Shown piece by piece: positions 53,604 to 61,179 of a stretch of 64,000 bases of DNA. This DNA comes from Schlegelella_A sp036263655 (GTDB lineage Bacteria > Pseudomonadota > Gammaproteobacteria > Burkholderiales > Burkholderiaceae_C): contig DATAGP010000002.1 in NCBI GenBank assembly GCA_036263655.1, forward strand, positions 1 through 64,000, given 5' to 3'. The translations under genes were made by a program, and so were the position numbers. Positions within the stretch are counted from its first letter, which is position 1. The number at the start of each line of letters is the position of its first letter. The notes below the pieces were generated by a model, which saw only the letters and a list, made by a program, of their open reading frames with translations, had not been told where the DNA came from and ran no database searches.

Positions 53604-54590
53604 ATGTCGGCCAGCCGTCGGCAGGCGTTGTGCATCGGCCTGGCTTCGCTGGCGATGCCATCGAGGGTGCCGGCCCAGCCGCAGAGGATCCGCGTCGGCT
53701 TCCTCGGCGGCATCTCGCCCGACGCGAGTGCGCAGCGCACGGCGCTCGAGCCCTTCCGGCGAGCGATGCGCGAGCTCGGTCATGTCGAAGGGCAGAACCT
53801 CGAGATGCACTACCGCTGGGCCGAGGGTCAGCCTGACCGGTTGCCCGGCCTGGCCGCGGAGCTGGTGCGCCTGGAGCCGGACGTCATCGTCACGATGGGC
53901 CCGGGGCCGGCCTTCGCGGCCAAGCGGGCGACGACCACCATCCCGGTGGTGGCGGCGGTCGTGGACACTCCGGTGGAGAACGGACTGGTGGCCGACTTCG
54001 TGCGCCCCGGAGGCAACGTGACGGGGATCAGCTCGCTCGGCGGCGAGGTCTTCGCCAAGCGGCTGCAGCTGCTCAAGGACCTGGTGCCCTCGACCCGGCG
54101 GGTCGCCGTCCTGATGAATCCGGCCACGGTGTCGCGTGACCTCCTCGATCGCGGTCTCGCCGACGTCGAACGGCGCCTCGGCCTGCCGATCCAGGTGTTC
54201 GAGGCACGCACTCCCGACCAGTTCCAGGGCGCCTTCGAGGCGATGAAGCGGGCCGGCTGCGACGGCGCGCTGGTGTTTGCCGACGCCACGTTCTGGGCCC
54301 ATCGCACCCGGATCCACGAACTGCTCGCGAAGCACCGCCTGCCGGCGATCCTCGGCGGTCGCGACTGGCTCGACGGCGGCGGCCTGGCGTCGTACCAGGT
54401 CGACTTCCAGGTGATCTTCCGGCGCGCGGCGGCGATGGTCGACGCCATCGTCAAGGGCGCGAAGCCGGCGGTCACGCCCTTCGAGCAGGCGACCAAGCTC
54501 GAGCTCGTCATCAACCTGAAGTCGGCCCGGGAGCTGGGGATCGCGGTGCCCCAGTCGCTGCTGGTCTCGGCCGACGAGCTGATCCGGTGA
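53604..54590 (+). CDS. ABC transporter substrate-binding protein (TrpX/ABC_sub_bind family)
   Basis: A 328-residue periplasmic protein with a basic N-terminus and a signal peptide ending near 'SRVPAQPQ'. 'IRVGFLGGISPDASAQRTAL' and 'FRRAMRELGHVEGQNLEMHY' are the ABC_sub_bind (PF04392) signature. 'IVTMGPGPAFAAKRATTTIP' and 'PGGNVTGISSLGGEVFAKRL' follow. The orphan binding protein sits between the two dioxygenase subunit genes with no permease or ATPase in the window. Binding of an aromatic or carboxylate substrate is inferred from location. Confidence 0.87.
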   Translation: MSASRRQALCIGLASLAMPSRVPAQPQRIRVGFLGGISPDASAQRTALEPFRRAMRELGHVEGQNLEMHYRWAEGQPDRLPGLAAELVRLEPDVIVTMGPGPAFAAKRATTTIPVVAAVVDTPVENGLVADFVRPGGNVTGISSLGGEVFAKRLQLLKDLVPSTRRVAVLMNPATVSRDLLDRGLADVERRLGLPIQVFEARTPDQFQGAFEAMKRAGCDGALVFADATFWAHRTRIHELLAKHRLPAILGGRDWLDGGGLASYQVDFQVIFRRAAAMVDAIVKGAKPAVTPFEQATKLELVINLKSARELGIAVPQSLLVSADELIR

Positions 54591-54597
54591 GAGCGCC

Positions 54598-55416
54598 ATG
54601 AGCCTCGTCTTCGCCGGCGTCTGCAGCCACGCGCCGGGGATCACCGGCCGCGCCCACCTCGCCGATGCCGGGCCGCGCGACGCCTTCCACGACGCGTTCC
54701 GCGGCATGGGCGAGGCCCTGGCCGAGACGCGGCCCGACGCGCTCATCGTCATCGCCGCCGAGCACTTCGCGAACTTCTTCCTGAACAACATGCCGGCCTA
54801 CGCCATCGGCATGGCCGACCGCTACGAGGGCCCGATCGAGGATCCGCAGTGGCTCGGCATCCCCAGGACGCGGATTCCCGGCGATGCGGCGCTGTCGCAG
54901 CGCCTGATCCGCGAGGTGATGGAGGAGGTCGACGTCGCCTTCGCGGAGGAGTGGAAGTTCGACCACGGGATCATGGTCCCCCTGCATTTCCTCACCCCGC
55001 GCTTCGACGTTCCCGTCATCCCGGCGAACATCAACTGCCAGGGCCCGCCGCTCACGCCCTTGAAGCGCGCCTGGGCGTTCGGGGCGGCCCTCCGGCGCGC
55101 CTGCGACGCGATGCCGGAACGCATCGCCCTGGTCGGCACGGGCGGCATCTCGCATTGGCCGGCGACCCCCGACTCGGGCAAGATCAACGAGGCCTGGGAC
55201 CGGGAGTTCCTCGACCGCTGGGCGCGCAACGACCGCGAGGCCCTGCTCGCCTACAGCGACGAGGCGACCTACCGCGAGGCGGGGCAGGGCGGCTTCGAGA
55301 TCCGGACCTTCATCGCCGTCGCCGCCGCGGCGCGCGGTCCGGGCACCATCCGCGCCTACGTGCCGATCCCGATCTTCTCGGTCGGCTGCACCATCGGCCT
55401 CATGGCCATCGCCTGA
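54598..55416 (+). CDS. class III extradiol ring-cleavage dioxygenase (LigB-like subunit)
   Basis: A 272-residue LigB-superfamily protein. Candidate Fe(II) ligands are H11 ('GVCSHAPGITG') and H56 ('IVIAAEHFANFF'), with a Glu in the late 'GGFEIRTFIAVAAAARG' (about 238). 'FDHGIMVPLHFLTPRFDVPV' and 'VGTGGISHWPA' are further family motifs. By its place in the operon it should open homoprotocatechuate (3,4-dihydroxyphenylacetate), but its sequence pattern is more LigB/MhpB-like than E. coli HpaD-like, and it has a separate LigA partner. The substrate should be treated as unproven. Confidence 0.85.
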   Translation: MSLVFAGVCSHAPGITGRAHLADAGPRDAFHDAFRGMGEALAETRPDALIVIAAEHFANFFLNNMPAYAIGMADRYEGPIEDPQWLGIPRTRIPGDAALSQRLIREVMEEVDVAFAEEWKFDHGIMVPLHFLTPRFDVPVIPANINCQGPPLTPLKRAWAFGAALRRACDAMPERIALVGTGGISHWPATPDSGKINEAWDREFLDRWARNDREALLAYSDEATYREAGQGGFEIRTFIAVAAAARGPGTIRAYVPIPIFSVGCTIGLMAIA

Positions 55417-55429
55417 CGGAGACACCGCC

Positions 55430-55834
55430 ATGCCGCACGTCGTCATCCACTACACCGCGAACCTGGGCCCGGGCGACGCCATGGGCGCGCTCTGCAAGGC
55501 GCTGGCGGAGGTGATCGTCGCCCAGCGCGACGCGGCGGGGCAGCGCGTCTTCCCGATCGGCGGAACCCGGGTGCTCGCCTACCCCGCCAGCGACTTCGCC
55601 GTCGCCGACGGTGGAGCGGACCGGGCCTTCGTCTACCTCAACGTCCGCATCGCCGCCGGCCGCCCGTCGGCCGCCGTGAAGGCGACGGGCGAGGCCCTGC
55701 TCGCCGCCGTGCAGCAGCACTTCGCGGCGATCTTCGCGAGCCGGCCGATCGGCATCACCCTGCAGGTCGACGAAGGGGCGCCGGCGTTCGACGCGAAGCA
55801 CAGCAACCTGCATCCGCTGTTCGAAGGCCGCTAG
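55430..55834 (+). CDS. hpaF: 5-carboxymethyl-2-hydroxymuconate isomerase
   Basis: A 134-residue tautomerase-superfamily enzyme. 'MPHVVIHYTANL' has the N-terminal Pro base after Met removal, as in HpaF/CHMI. 'GGTRVLAYPASDFAVADGGA' and 'FVYLNVRIAAGR' are the conserved strands. It converts 5-carboxymethyl-2-hydroxymuconate to 5-oxopent-3-ene-1,2,5-tricarboxylate, feeding the HpaG enzymes. Confidence 0.92.
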   Translation: MPHVVIHYTANLGPGDAMGALCKALAEVIVAQRDAAGQRVFPIGGTRVLAYPASDFAVADGGADRAFVYLNVRIAAGRPSAAVKATGEALLAAVQQHFAAIFASRPIGITLQVDEGAPAFDAKHSNLHPLFEGR

Positions 55835-55837
55835 CCG

Positions 55838-56638
55838 ATGCTGTCGAGCGAGACGATCGCCGGCCTCGCCGCGGAGCTGCACCGGGCCGAGAAGGGGCGC
55901 GTCCAGCTGCGCCACTTCTCGGCTCGCCACCCGCAGATGACCATCGACGACGGCTACGCGATCCAGCGCGCCTGGCTGGCGCTCCGGCTCGCCGAAGGGC
56001 GCGTCGTGAAAGGCCGCAAGATCGGCCTGACCTCGCGCGCCATGCAGCAGTCCTCGCAGATCGACGAGCCCGACTTCGCGCCCCTGCTCGACGACATGTT
56101 CTTCGCCGAAGGCGACATTCCCTTCGACCGCTTCATCGCGCCGCGCGTCGAGGTCGAGCTGGCGTTCGTGCTGGACCGGCCGCTGCGCGGCCCCCGGGTG
56201 ACCCTCGAGCAGGTGCTGGCGGCGACCGCGTCGGTGACGCCGGCCGTCGAGATCATCGATGCCCGCATCGAGCAGTTCGATCGCGACACGAAGGCGCCGC
56301 GCAAGGTGTTCGACACGATCGCGGACTTCGCCGCCAATGCCGGCATCGTCACCGGCGGTCGCGCCGTGCGGCCCGATGCGGTCGACCTGCGCTGGGTCGG
56401 CGCCATCCTGACAAGGAACGGCGTCGTCGAGGAGACCGGTCTCGCCGCCGGCGTGCTCGACCACCCGGCCAAGGGCATCGCCTGGCTGGCCAACAAGATC
56501 GCGCCGTACGAGGAGCAGCTGGATGCCGGCGACGTCGTCCTCGCCGGCTCGTTCACGCGGCCGGCCAGCGCGGCACGCGGCGACGTTTTCCGGGTCGACT
56601 ACGGCCCGCTCGGCGCGATCGCCTTCCGCTTCGTCTGA
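55838..56638 (+). CDS. hpaH: 2-oxo-hept-4-ene-1,7-dioate hydratase
   Basis: A 266-residue hydratase of the 4-oxalocrotonate decarboxylase/FAH superfamily, three bases after hpaF. 'YAIQRAWLALRLAEGRVVKG', 'RKIGLTSRAMQQSSQIDEPD' and 'FIAPRVEVELAFVLDRPLRG' (E-x-E metal site) are diagnostic for HpaH/MhpD. It hydrates the dioate to 4-hydroxy-2-oxoheptane-1,7-dioate for the aldolase next door. Confidence 0.92.
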   Translation: MLSSETIAGLAAELHRAEKGRVQLRHFSARHPQMTIDDGYAIQRAWLALRLAEGRVVKGRKIGLTSRAMQQSSQIDEPDFAPLLDDMFFAEGDIPFDRFIAPRVEVELAFVLDRPLRGPRVTLEQVLAATASVTPAVEIIDARIEQFDRDTKAPRKVFDTIADFAANAGIVTGGRAVRPDAVDLRWVGAILTRNGVVEETGLAAGVLDHPAKGIAWLANKIAPYEEQLDAGDVVLAGSFTRPASAARGDVFRVDYGPLGAIAFRFV

Positions 56639-56652
56639 TCACGAGGACACCC

Positions 56653-57429
56653 ATGGAGCTTCCGCGCAATCCCTTCAAGGCGGCGATGTCGCGGCGCCAG
56701 GCGCAGATCGGCCTCTGGCTGGGCATGTCGAACGCGTACGTCGCCGAGCTGCTCGCGACCTGCGGCTTCGACTGGCTGCTCGTCGACGGCGAGCACTCGC
56801 CGAACGACGTGCGCAGCACGCTGGCGCAACTGCAGGCGATCGAGCCGTATCCGACGCACGCCATCGTCCGCACGGTCGACGACAACCCGGCCGGCATCAA
56901 GCAGGTCCTCGACATCGGCGCACTCACCGTGCTCGTGCCGATGGTGCACACGGCCGAGCAGGCGGGCCGCGTCGTCGCGGCAACGCGCTACGCACCGCGC
57001 GGCGTGCGCGGCCTCGCCAGCGCGCTGGCCCGGGCCTCGCGCTGGAACGGCGTCGAACGTTATGCCGAGCGCGCCGATTCGGAGATCTGCGTGCTCGTCC
57101 AGGTGGAGTCGGTCGAAGGGCTCGCCAACCTCGCCGCCATCGCCGGGACCGACGGCGTCGACGGCGTCTTCTTCGGGCCGGCCGACCTGTCGGCGTCGAT
57201 GGGCCACCTCGGCCGGCCGGGCCACCCGGACGTGCTGGCGGCGATCGATGCCGGCATCGCGACGGTGCTGCGCGCCGGCAAGGCGCCCGGCATCCTCGTA
57301 ACCGAGGCCGATCTCGCCCGCGCCTACCTCGCTGCCGGTGCCCTGTTCGTCGCCGTGGGCCTCGACACGACCCTGCTCGCAGGCGCCGCGCGCGCCCTGG
57401 CGGCATCGTTCAAGACGCGTCCCGCGTGA
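56653..57429 (+). CDS. hpaI: 4-hydroxy-2-oxoheptane-1,7-dioate aldolase
   Basis: A 258-residue class II pyruvate aldolase of the HpaI/HpcH family. 'QIGLWLGMSNAYVAELLATC' and 'DWLLVDGEHSPNDVRSTL' (catalytic His) start it. 'VLVQVESVEGLANLAAIAGT' gives the metal-binding Glu, and 'DGVFFGPADLSASMGHLG' the Asp. It splits the dioate into pyruvate and succinic semialdehyde and closes the operon. Its stop overlaps a remnant reading frame on the other strand. Confidence 0.94.
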   Translation: MELPRNPFKAAMSRRQAQIGLWLGMSNAYVAELLATCGFDWLLVDGEHSPNDVRSTLAQLQAIEPYPTHAIVRTVDDNPAGIKQVLDIGALTVLVPMVHTAEQAGRVVAATRYAPRGVRGLASALARASRWNGVERYAERADSEICVLVQVESVEGLANLAAIAGTDGVDGVFFGPADLSASMGHLGRPGHPDVLAAIDAGIATVLRAGKAPGILVTEADLARAYLAAGALFVAVGLDTTLLAGAARALAASFKTRPA

Positions 57430-57508
57430 TGTAGTACCGCACGCGGCGTCCGTCCTTCACGTCGATAGGTCTCCCCTCGGCGCCGGACCGGCTTCTCAGG
57501 CTCGGCTT
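57410..57508 (-). pseudogene. possible C-terminal remnant of a recombinase-like gene
   Basis: On the minus strand about 32 codons end 'GAEGRPIDVKDGRRVRYYIT', then RDAS and a stop at 57410. The D-G-x-R-x-R-Y-Y pattern is seen near the zinc-ribbon domain of large serine recombinases. No further homology is seen upstream, so it may be a gene remnant in the hpaI-mraZ gap, or chance. It overlaps the hpaI stop codon. Confidence 0.25.
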
Positions 57509-57617
57509 TGACAAGCGCGCGCAAGTCTATGTTTCTCCGCGTTTTTTGGCGGCCGGTGCTGCTTTGTCGAGCATCATGTAAGTCCTTGATTCCATTGATT
57601 TTTGTGCTGCTCACGAA

Positions 57618-57646
57618 TTGACCCTGCCCAAGGCTTGGGCTACAGT
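57618..57646 (+). promoter_or_regulatory. sigma-70 promoter of the dcw cluster (mraZ promoter)
   Basis: TTGACC (57618-57623) and TACAGT (57641-57646) are separated by exactly 17 bases, close to the -35/-10 consensus. Transcription would start near 57653, about 22 bases upstream of the mraZ start codon. No other pair of similar quality is seen in the 245-base gap after hpaI. Confidence 0.75.
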
Positions 57647-57684
57647 GGCATAAAGTGCACTTCGGTGGGGTTTTGTGGCGAACG
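57645..57684 (+). promoter_or_regulatory. MraZ operator: four GTG-type direct repeats at 10-bp spacing
   Basis: GTGGC (57645), GTGCA (57655), GTGGG (57665) and GTGGC (57675) repeat with exactly ten bases between starts, one helical turn. MraZ is known to bind such GTGGG/TGGGN repeats in front of mraZ and repress the dcw cluster. The first box overlaps the -10 region and the last contains the mraZ GTG start codon. The repeat array is directly visible; binding is inferred. Confidence 0.8.
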
Positions 57685-58115
57685 TTGTGTTTCAAGGCCC
57701 CGCAGCGCTGACGCTGGATGGAAAGGGTCGCATCGCGATGCCGGCTCGCCATCGCGAGCTGCTGGCGGCCATGGGCGTCAACCAGCTCACCATCACCAAG
57801 CATCCTGAAGGCTCGCTGCTCATCTTCCCCCGCCCCGCGTGGGAAAATTTTCGCGATCGCGTCGCGGCCCTGCCGATGGATTCGAGCGGCTGGAAGCGCG
57901 TCTTCCTGGGCAACGCGATGGACGTCGAGATCGATGCCTCGTCCCGCCTCCTCATTGCCCCCGAGCTGCGCGCCGCGGCCGGGCTGGTGCGCGACGTGAT
58001 GCTGCTCGGCATGGGCAGCCACTTCGAGCTGTGGGACGCGCAGCGCCATGCCGAGCACGAGGCGGCGGTGATGGCATCGCCGATGCCCGACTCGCTCAAG
58101 CACTTCAGCTTCTGA
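57675..58115 (+). CDS. mraZ: transcriptional regulator MraZ
   Basis: A 146-residue DNA-binding protein with a GTG start that is itself part of the operator repeat array. Two SpoVT/AbrB-like MraZ repeats: 'LTLDGKGRIAMPARHRELLA' (about 12-31) and 'DVEIDASSRLLIAPELRAAA' (about 81-100), each with the D-x-x-x-R-(I/L) core. It forms an oligomeric ring that binds the direct repeats upstream. It is the first gene of the division and cell-wall cluster; rsmH follows immediately. Confidence 0.96.
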   Translation: MANVVFQGPAALTLDGKGRIAMPARHRELLAAMGVNQLTITKHPEGSLLIFPRPAWENFRDRVAALPMDSSGWKRVFLGNAMDVEIDASSRLLIAPELRAAAGLVRDVMLLGMGSHFELWDAQRHAEHEAAVMASPMPDSLKHFSF

Positions 58116-59081
58116 ATGCACGCCGGCATCGCCCCGACGCACACCACCGTCCTGCTCCGCGAGGCGGTCGACGCGCTGGTGACGTCGGTCGACGGGACCT
58201 ACGTCGACGGCACCTTCGGCCGCGGCGGCCATGCCCGTGCCGTGCTGGCCGGGCTGTCGGCGAGCGGTCGGCTGGTGGCCATCGACCGCGACCCGGAGGC
58301 CGTCGCCAGCGCCCGCGCCGACGCCGAGCTCGCCGCCGACCCGCGCTTCTCGATCGAGCACACCGCCTTCTCGGCCATGACCGCGACGCTGGCGGCGCGC
58401 GGCATCGCGCAGGTGAGCGGAGTCCTCCTCGACCTCGGCGTGTCGTCGCCGCAAATCGACGCGGCCGAGCGCGGCTTCAGCTTCCGCTTCGACGGACCGC
58501 TCGACATGCGGATGGACACCAGCCGGGGCGAAAGCGCGGCCGAGTTCCTGGCCCGCGCCGACGAGCGCCACATTGCCGAGGTGATACGAGACTATGGGGA
58601 AGAACGGTTTGCTCTACAGGTTGCAAAGGCGCTTGTTGCTCGGCGCGAGAGCGGGCGTCCTGTACGAACCACAGGCGAGCTTTCCGACGTCGTGGCTCGT
58701 GCGGTGCGGACCCGAGAGGCGGGCCAGAACCCTGCAACGCGCACGTTTCAGGCGCTTCGGATTTTCGTCAACGCCGAGCTTGAGGAGCTCGAGCAGGCCC
58801 TGAGCGCATCGCTCGCGCTGCTGGCGCCCGGCGGCCGCCTGGTCGTCATCAGCTTCCATTCGCTCGAGGACCGGATCGTCAAGACCTTCATCGCCCGCGA
58901 GAGCCGGACCGAGGTGGACCGGCGTGCCCCGTTCGCGGCCGAGGCGCCGCATCGGCTGCGCGCGCTGGCCCGCGTCAAGCCGGGGCCGGCCGAGACGGCG
59001 GCGAATCCGCGCGCGCGCTCGGCCGTGATGCGGGTCGCCGAACGGACCGACGTGCCGCTCGCCGCCGGAGGTCCGGCATGA
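58116..59081 (+). CDS. rsmH: 16S rRNA (cytosine-N4) methyltransferase RsmH
   Basis: A 321-residue SAM-dependent methyltransferase whose ATG directly follows the mraZ stop. 'TYVDGTFGRGGHARAVLAGL' is the SAM-binding motif I. 'GVLLDLGVSSPQIDAAERGF' carries the catalytic D-L-G-V-S-S-x-Q motif, and 'LVVISFHSLEDRIVKTFI' is the C-terminal signature. It modifies C1402 of 16S rRNA in the P site. It overlaps ftsL by four bases (ATGA). Confidence 0.96.
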   Translation: MHAGIAPTHTTVLLREAVDALVTSVDGTYVDGTFGRGGHARAVLAGLSASGRLVAIDRDPEAVASARADAELAADPRFSIEHTAFSAMTATLAARGIAQVSGVLLDLGVSSPQIDAAERGFSFRFDGPLDMRMDTSRGESAAEFLARADERHIAEVIRDYGEERFALQVAKALVARRESGRPVRTTGELSDVVARAVRTREAGQNPATRTFQALRIFVNAELEELEQALSASLALLAPGGRLVVISFHSLEDRIVKTFIARESRTEVDRRAPFAAEAPHRLRALARVKPGPAETAANPRARSAVMRVAERTDVPLAAGGPA

Positions 59082-59389
59082 CGCGCCTCAACGTGCTGCT
59101 CCTGATCGCCCTCATCGCGAGCAGCCTCTACCTCGTGCGGGTCTCGTACGAGTCGCGGCGCCTGTTCGCCGCGCTCGACAAGGCGCAGAGCGAGGAGCGC
59201 GCGCTCGACACCGACAGCGAGCGCCTCAAGACGGAGCTGCGCTCGCAGGCGACGCCGCTGCGCGTGGAGCGGACGGCGCGCGACCGCCTGGCCATGCGCA
59301 GCGCCTCGCCGGGAGTCACCCACTACATCGATCGATCGGCGCCGGCGGCCTCGTCCTCCGCCGGCGCGACCTTGGGAGCCGGCCGATGA
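59078..59389 (+). CDS. ftsL: cell division protein FtsL
   Basis: A 103-residue bitopic membrane protein. A short cytoplasmic start precedes a single helix ('LNVLLLIALIASSLYLVRVS'). A periplasmic leucine-zipper-like coiled coil (about 30-75) and 'MRSASPGVTHYIDRSAPAAS' follow. FtsL bridges FtsB and the FtsWI synthase in the divisome. Its length and place between rsmH and ftsI are canonical. Confidence 0.93.
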   Translation: MTRLNVLLLIALIASSLYLVRVSYESRRLFAALDKAQSEERALDTDSERLKTELRSQATPLRVERTARDRLAMRSASPGVTHYIDRSAPAASSSAGATLGAGR

Positions 59390-61179
59390 GTCGCAAGAGC
59401 AGCGCCCGCCCGCGCGTCGCCGCCAGCGTCAGGAGCGTCAACTACACGACGAGCCCGCTGCTCGCCACGCCGACGCCGCCGTGGCGCTCGAAGATGCTGG
59501 TCGGCCTCGTCGGCCTCGGCTTCGCCGTCCTGCTCGGCCGCGCCGTCTACGTGCAGATCGTCGATGCGCCGTTCTTCCTCAAGCAGGGCGAGATCCGCTA
59601 CGGCCACACGCTCGGGCTGCCCGCCAGCCGCGGCCGCATCGTCGACCGCAACGGCCTGGTCCTCGCCGCCAGCGTGCCGGCGCCGTCGATCTGGGCGATC
59701 CCGAAGGACCTCGAGGGCGACGCGCGCAGCCGCGCGAAGCTCGCCTCGCTGCTCGGCATGACCAGCGCCGAGCTCGAGACCCGCCTCCGCGACAACCCGA
59801 ACTTCGTCTGGCTGCGGCGGCAGGTCGACGAGCCGGTGGCCACGGCCGTGAAAGGCCTGCGCATCCGCGGCATCCACGAAGTTCGCGAGTACAAGCGCAA
59901 GTACCCGGAGGGCGAGGCGGCGGCACACGTCGTCGGCTTCACCAACGTCGAGGACCGCGGCCAGGAGGGCGTCGAGCTCGCGTTCCAGAGCGACCTCGCC
60001 GGCAAGGACGGGACGCGCCGCGTCATCAAGGACCGGCTCGGGCGGGTGATCGAGGACGTCGGCGACAGCATCGCGCCCGTCGACGGCCGCGACATCGGCC
60101 TGACGATCGACTCCAAGGTGCAGTTCTTCGCCTACCAGCGCATCCGCGACGCCGTCGCCGCGCACAAGGCCAAGGCCGGCAGCGTCGTCGTCCTCGACGC
60201 GCAGAGCGGCGAGGTGCTCGCGCTCGCCAACTTCCCGAGCTACGTGCCGGGCGACCGCAAGAACCTCACCGGGGCGCAGCTGCGCAACCGGGCCCTGACC
60301 GACACCTTCGAGCCCGGCTCGACGATGAAGCCCTTCGTCGCCGCCTGGGCGATGGAGAGCGGCCGCGTCACGCCCGATACGGTGATCCAGACCGCCCCCG
60401 GCCGGATGCAAATCACCGGCTCGACGATCACTGACGCGCACCCGCACGGCAACCTCACGGTGCGCCAGGTGATCCAGAAGTCGAGCAACGTCGGCGCCGT
60501 GCGCATGGCGATGAGCTTCTCGTCGCGCGAGATGTGGGAGCTCTACAGCGCCCTCGGCTTCGGCCAGAAGCCGCAGCTCGGCTTCCCGGGCGTGGTCAGC
60601 GGCCGCCTGCGGCCGCACAAGACCTGGCGGCCGATCGAGCAGGCGACGATGAGCTACGGCTACGGCCTATCGGCGTCGCTGTTCCAGATCGCCCACGCGT
60701 ACACGGTCTTCGCGCACGACGGCGAGCTGATCCCGGTGACCCTGACCCGGCCCCTCGGCGTCGTGCCGACGCCGCGCGTCACCGGCGTGCGCGTGATCTC
60801 GCCGAAGACTGCGGCCGCCGTCCGCGACATGCTGCACCTGGCGGCGCTGCCCGGAGGCACCGCGCCCAAGGCGCAGGTCCTCGGCTACTCGGTCGGCGGC
60901 AAGAGCGGCACCGCCTACAAGCAGGAAGGCACCAGCTACGCGCAGAAGAAGTACCGCTCGTGGTTCGTCGGCATGGCGCCGATCGCCAACCCGCGCGTCA
61001 TCGTCGCCGTGATGGTGGACGAGCCCAGCGCGGGCAAGCACTTCGGCGGCGACGTCGCCGCCCCGGTGTTCAGCGAGGTCGTGCAGCAGACCTTGCGCCT
61101 GCTCGGCGTGCAGCCGGACCTCGACGTCAAGCCGCAGATCGTCTCGCGCGAGATGCCCGCCGAAGAGGAGAGCTTCTAG
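59386..61179 (+). CDS. ftsI: peptidoglycan D,D-transpeptidase FtsI (PBP3)
   Basis: A 597-residue class B penicillin-binding protein. The N-terminal helix is 'KMLVGLVGLGFAVLLGRAVY'. The dimerisation/pedestal domain follows ('LPASRGRIVDRNGLVLAASV'). The catalytic motifs are S311-x-x-K ('EPGSTMKPFVAAWAMES'), S366-x-N ('KSSNVGAVRM') and K506-S-G-T ('VGGKSGTAYKQEG'). It crosslinks septal peptidoglycan with FtsW. The gene overlaps murEF by one base. Confidence 0.96.
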   Translation: MSRKSSARPRVAASVRSVNYTTSPLLATPTPPWRSKMLVGLVGLGFAVLLGRAVYVQIVDAPFFLKQGEIRYGHTLGLPASRGRIVDRNGLVLAASVPAPSIWAIPKDLEGDARSRAKLASLLGMTSAELETRLRDNPNFVWLRRQVDEPVATAVKGLRIRGIHEVREYKRKYPEGEAAAHVVGFTNVEDRGQEGVELAFQSDLAGKDGTRRVIKDRLGRVIEDVGDSIAPVDGRDIGLTIDSKVQFFAYQRIRDAVAAHKAKAGSVVVLDAQSGEVLALANFPSYVPGDRKNLTGAQLRNRALTDTFEPGSTMKPFVAAWAMESGRVTPDTVIQTAPGRMQITGSTITDAHPHGNLTVRQVIQKSSNVGAVRMAMSFSSREMWELYSALGFGQKPQLGFPGVVSGRLRPHKTWRPIEQATMSYGYGLSASLFQIAHAYTVFAHDGELIPVTLTRPLGVVPTPRVTGVRVISPKTAAAVRDMLHLAALPGGTAPKAQVLGYSVGGKSGTAYKQEGTSYAQKKYRSWFVGMAPIANPRVIVAVMVDEPSAGKHFGGDVAAPVFSEVVQQTLRLLGVQPDLDVKPQIVSREMPAEEESF

